Below are positions 62,452 through 64,000 of a stretch of 64,000 nt of DNA, in pieces; position 1 is the first letter of the stretch, and each line of letters starts with the position of its first letter. Origin of the DNA: Paraburkholderia dioscoreae (GTDB taxonomy: Bacteria; Pseudomonadota; Gammaproteobacteria; Burkholderiales; Burkholderiaceae); assembly GCF_902459535.1 (NCBI RefSeq), contig NZ_LR699554.1, forward strand, positions 2,976,001-3,040,000, in the 5' to 3' direction. The position numbers and the translations under genes were made by a program. The notes under the pieces were generated by a model, which was given only the letters and a program-made list of their open reading frames with translations, did not search any database and was not told the DNA's origin.

Positions 62452-62865
62452 TCAATGGGGTGACGCTGTCCAAGGCGAACCCGCCCACGGCGAATTGTTC
62501 CAAGGTGGCGCGGTCTCTGCCAGATCGCGTGCTTTTGCTGCAAAATCGCTGCCTACCAAGCTTGCGTGCCCGGACGAGCCGTGGCGCCGCGCAACCTGCC
62601 GCGACGATTTCGCGCCGGGAGTCATCAAGCTGCGCTCTGTCGGGAGCAACGCGTAATCGTCGCGCCAGGCGGACTGGCTGCTTCCCATCGAAGGCACGAG
62701 AGGCAGTACGGACGTGCCCTTGACTCCCGCACTTGACGTTGCGCCTGCCCACCGCGAGCTTGGACCCGATTGCCTGGTCTGATCAGCGACGCCCGCCTGA
62801 ACCGTCGCTGAAGCAATGGCGATAAGCAGCGACACCACTGCCCGGTTGCGCATGAGCCGATCCAT
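62452..62865 (-). CDS. Small exported protein of unknown function in the EPS operon (137 aa)
   Basis: From the ATG at 62865, two bases after the phosphatase stop, 137 residues begin with a signal peptide (NRAVVSLLIAIASATVQAG). The mature part is Ser/Ala/Arg-rich, of low complexity, with SSRQVARRHGSSGHASLVGS, and ends in a Trp/Pro/Ser repeat (NNSPWAGSPWTASPH). No family is recognised. A longer upstream frame runs inside the phosphatase gene and is rejected. Confidence 0.5.
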   Translation of the reverse strand: MDRLMRNRAVVSLLIAIASATVQAGVADQTRQSGPSSRWAGATSSAGVKGTSVLPLVPSMGSSQSAWRDDYALLPTERSLMTPGAKSSRQVARRHGSSGHASLVGSDFAAKARDLAETAPPWNNSPWAGSPWTASPH

Positions 62866-62867
62866 TT

Positions 62868-63323
62868 TCAATTCACCGCTCCGCGCGTTTCGGTTACGCC
62901 CACGCGGGCCACCCAGTGTTCGAGCGCATGTTCGATGTGCTGTGCGACCATCTCGAACACCGCTTCCGGTTTGCCGAACGGATCGGGAATGTCCTGCTTC
63001 GTCGTTTGATCGAGTTGAAACACGCGGCCTCGAGCAAACGGATAGCGACGCTCCAATTCCCGGCATTGCGCATTCGTCATCGCGAGAATCAACGCGGATT
63101 CACGCACGTGACCCAAATGAACTTGCTGTGCCACATGACCGCCGAGAGCGATACCGCGCCGGGTCATCACGTCGATGGCAAGGCGTGCTGCGGGCCGTCC
63201 CGCGAGCGCCACCAAACCCGCGGAGCGCACCGCCAGATTCGGTACTGCCCGCGACAGCAGCGCACCGGCCATCGGACTGCGGCAGACGTTGCCGTCGCAG
63301 ATAATCAGAGCCTGTTCGATCAT
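62868..63323 (-). CDS. Low-molecular-weight protein tyrosine phosphatase (Wzb type)
   Basis: 151 residues from the ATG at 63323. The P-loop ICDGNVCRSPMAGALLS gives the C-x5-R catalytic motif near the N-terminus, and the general-acid loop is DIPDPFGKPEAVF. The AMTNAQCRELERRYP segment is also typical. It dephosphorylates the Wzc tyrosine cluster, allowing cycles of polymer export. Confidence 0.92.
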   Translation of the reverse strand: MIEQALIICDGNVCRSPMAGALLSRAVPNLAVRSAGLVALAGRPAARLAIDVMTRRGIALGGHVAQQVHLGHVRESALILAMTNAQCRELERRYPFARGRVFQLDQTTKQDIPDPFGKPEAVFEMVAQHIEHALEHWVARVGVTETRGAVN

Positions 63324-63466
63324 GTGCGTGGTAGATCCGAGTTCATTTGAACAAGACCACGGACTATCGTCGTGAACACGTTTTGCATATCGCGTACGCT
63401 TGCGCACATCGATTGAAAACCGAACATCGTCCCTCTCCCCGGAGTAAGCATCACCGCGTGAACTGA

Positions 63467-64000
63467 TCAGACGCGGCCGTAGGTATCGTCGAAGCGGACG
63501 ATGTCGTCTTCGCCGAGATAGCTTCCGGACTGCACCTCAATCATCTCGAGCGGCAACCGGCCGGGGTTTTCAAGTCGATGCGTCACGCCGACGGGGATAT
63601 AGGTCGACTCGTTCTCGCTGAGCAAAAAGCGCTCGTCGCCGCGCGTGACCATGGCGGTGCCACGCACGACGGTCCAGTGCTCGGCGCGGTGGTGATGCAT
63701 CTGCAACGAGAGGCTCGCGCCCGGATCCACCAGGATCCGCTTGACCTGAAAGCGCTCGCCCCGGTCGATCGAGTCATACCAGCCCCACGGGCGGCGCACC
63801 AGCCGATGCGACGTAGCTTCCGGCGCTCGCGAAGACGCGATCCGGCCGACTACGGATTTGACTGCCTGAACATGCGCACGATCGACCACCAACACGGCAT
63901 CGGCGGTCTCGACCACGGCCACATTCGTCACGCCGACACACGCTACAAGACGACCCTCCGAGTGCGCGTAGCATCCCGTGGCACCTTCGAACATGACGCG
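63467..64000 (-). CDS. Mannose-1-phosphate guanylyltransferase / mannose-6-phosphate isomerase, C-terminal part (cut by window end)
   Basis: About 177 C-terminal residues; the gene begins beyond the right edge, and the first Met in view is internal. The end of the nucleotidyltransferase domain (LVACVGVTNVAVVETADAVL, VVDRAHVQAVKSVV) is followed by the cupin isomerase domain: RPWGWYDSIDRGERFQVKRI, then SLQMHHHRAEHWTVVRGTAM and YIPVGVTHRLENPG with metal-binding His. It supplies GDP-mannose. It is the first visible gene of the exopolysaccharide operon, 140 bases before the phosphatase. Confidence 0.9.
   Translation of the reverse strand, partial: RVMFEGATGCYAHSEGRLVACVGVTNVAVVETADAVLVVDRAHVQAVKSVVGRIASSRAPEATSHRLVRRPWGWYDSIDRGERFQVKRILVDPGASLSLQMHHHRAEHWTVVRGTAMVTRGDERFLLSENESTYIPVGVTHRLENPGRLPLEMIEVQSGSYLGEDDIVRFDDTYGRV

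Overview
The window is high-GC DNA with the gene content of Burkholderia sensu lato; Paraburkholderia is my best guess. This is inferred from an ornibactin/malleobactin-type siderophore locus driven by an OrbS-like sigma factor, a monomeric isocitrate dehydrogenase, a DUF2844/DUF3443 gene pair and a Wza/Wzc/Wzb exopolysaccharide operon. No species marker is present.

Layout. (1) 1-7.0 kb: end of an MFS transporter, glucarate dehydratase with a divergent FadR-type regulator, a DUF2844/DUF3443 exported pair, an alpha/beta hydrolase, and a small unknown protein with a long leader. (2) 7.0-9.3 kb: monomeric NADP isocitrate dehydrogenase with a strong terminator. (3) 9.5-39.5 kb: the siderophore locus. 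It holds a Fur-type-promoter TonB receptor, a deletion scar joining remnants of a LysR and an MFS gene, hydroxyornithine formyltransferase and ornithine hydroxylase, two NRPSs (A-T-C-A-T-E-C-A-T and C-A-T-C-T), an exporter, an uptake/reduction operon, a TauD-type hydroxylase, an MbtH protein and the ECF sigma factor. (4) 39.9-43.0 kb: a lipoprotein with 53 perfect Gly-Thr-Ser triplets and a membrane ICMT-like protein. (5) 43.3-45.9 kb: an IS110 element nested inside an IS3 element, splitting its orfB. (6) 45.9-46.7 kb: a SymE-like protein and a small unknown. (7) 46.8-64 kb: a leftward exopolysaccharide operon. It runs from manC (cut by the window edge) through wzb, wza, wzc, a polymerase/ligase, four glycosyltransferases, a secreted DUF4838 protein, an ABC half-transporter and a pyruvyltransferase-like protein to a propeller protein.

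How it fits together. Low iron should relieve Fur at orbS. OrbS would then read three sites that fit TAAA-N17-CGTC exactly: two back to back between orbI and orbE, and one overlapping the orbS stop codon that drives orbH-G-C-D-F-B. Adenylation signatures and domain order predict hydroxyornithine / D-(beta-hydroxy)Asp / Ser / formyl-hydroxyornithine, released with an amine such as putrescine. No orbK/orbL acyltransferase lies in the locus, so a malleobactin/phymabactin-type product is more likely than ornibactin.

The most unusual item is the IS110 element. The non-coding DNA upstream of its transposase holds four short stretches, in order, matching the left target, right target, left donor and right donor ends of this insertion. 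That is the arrangement expected of a bridge RNA, preserved next to the insertion it could have guided.
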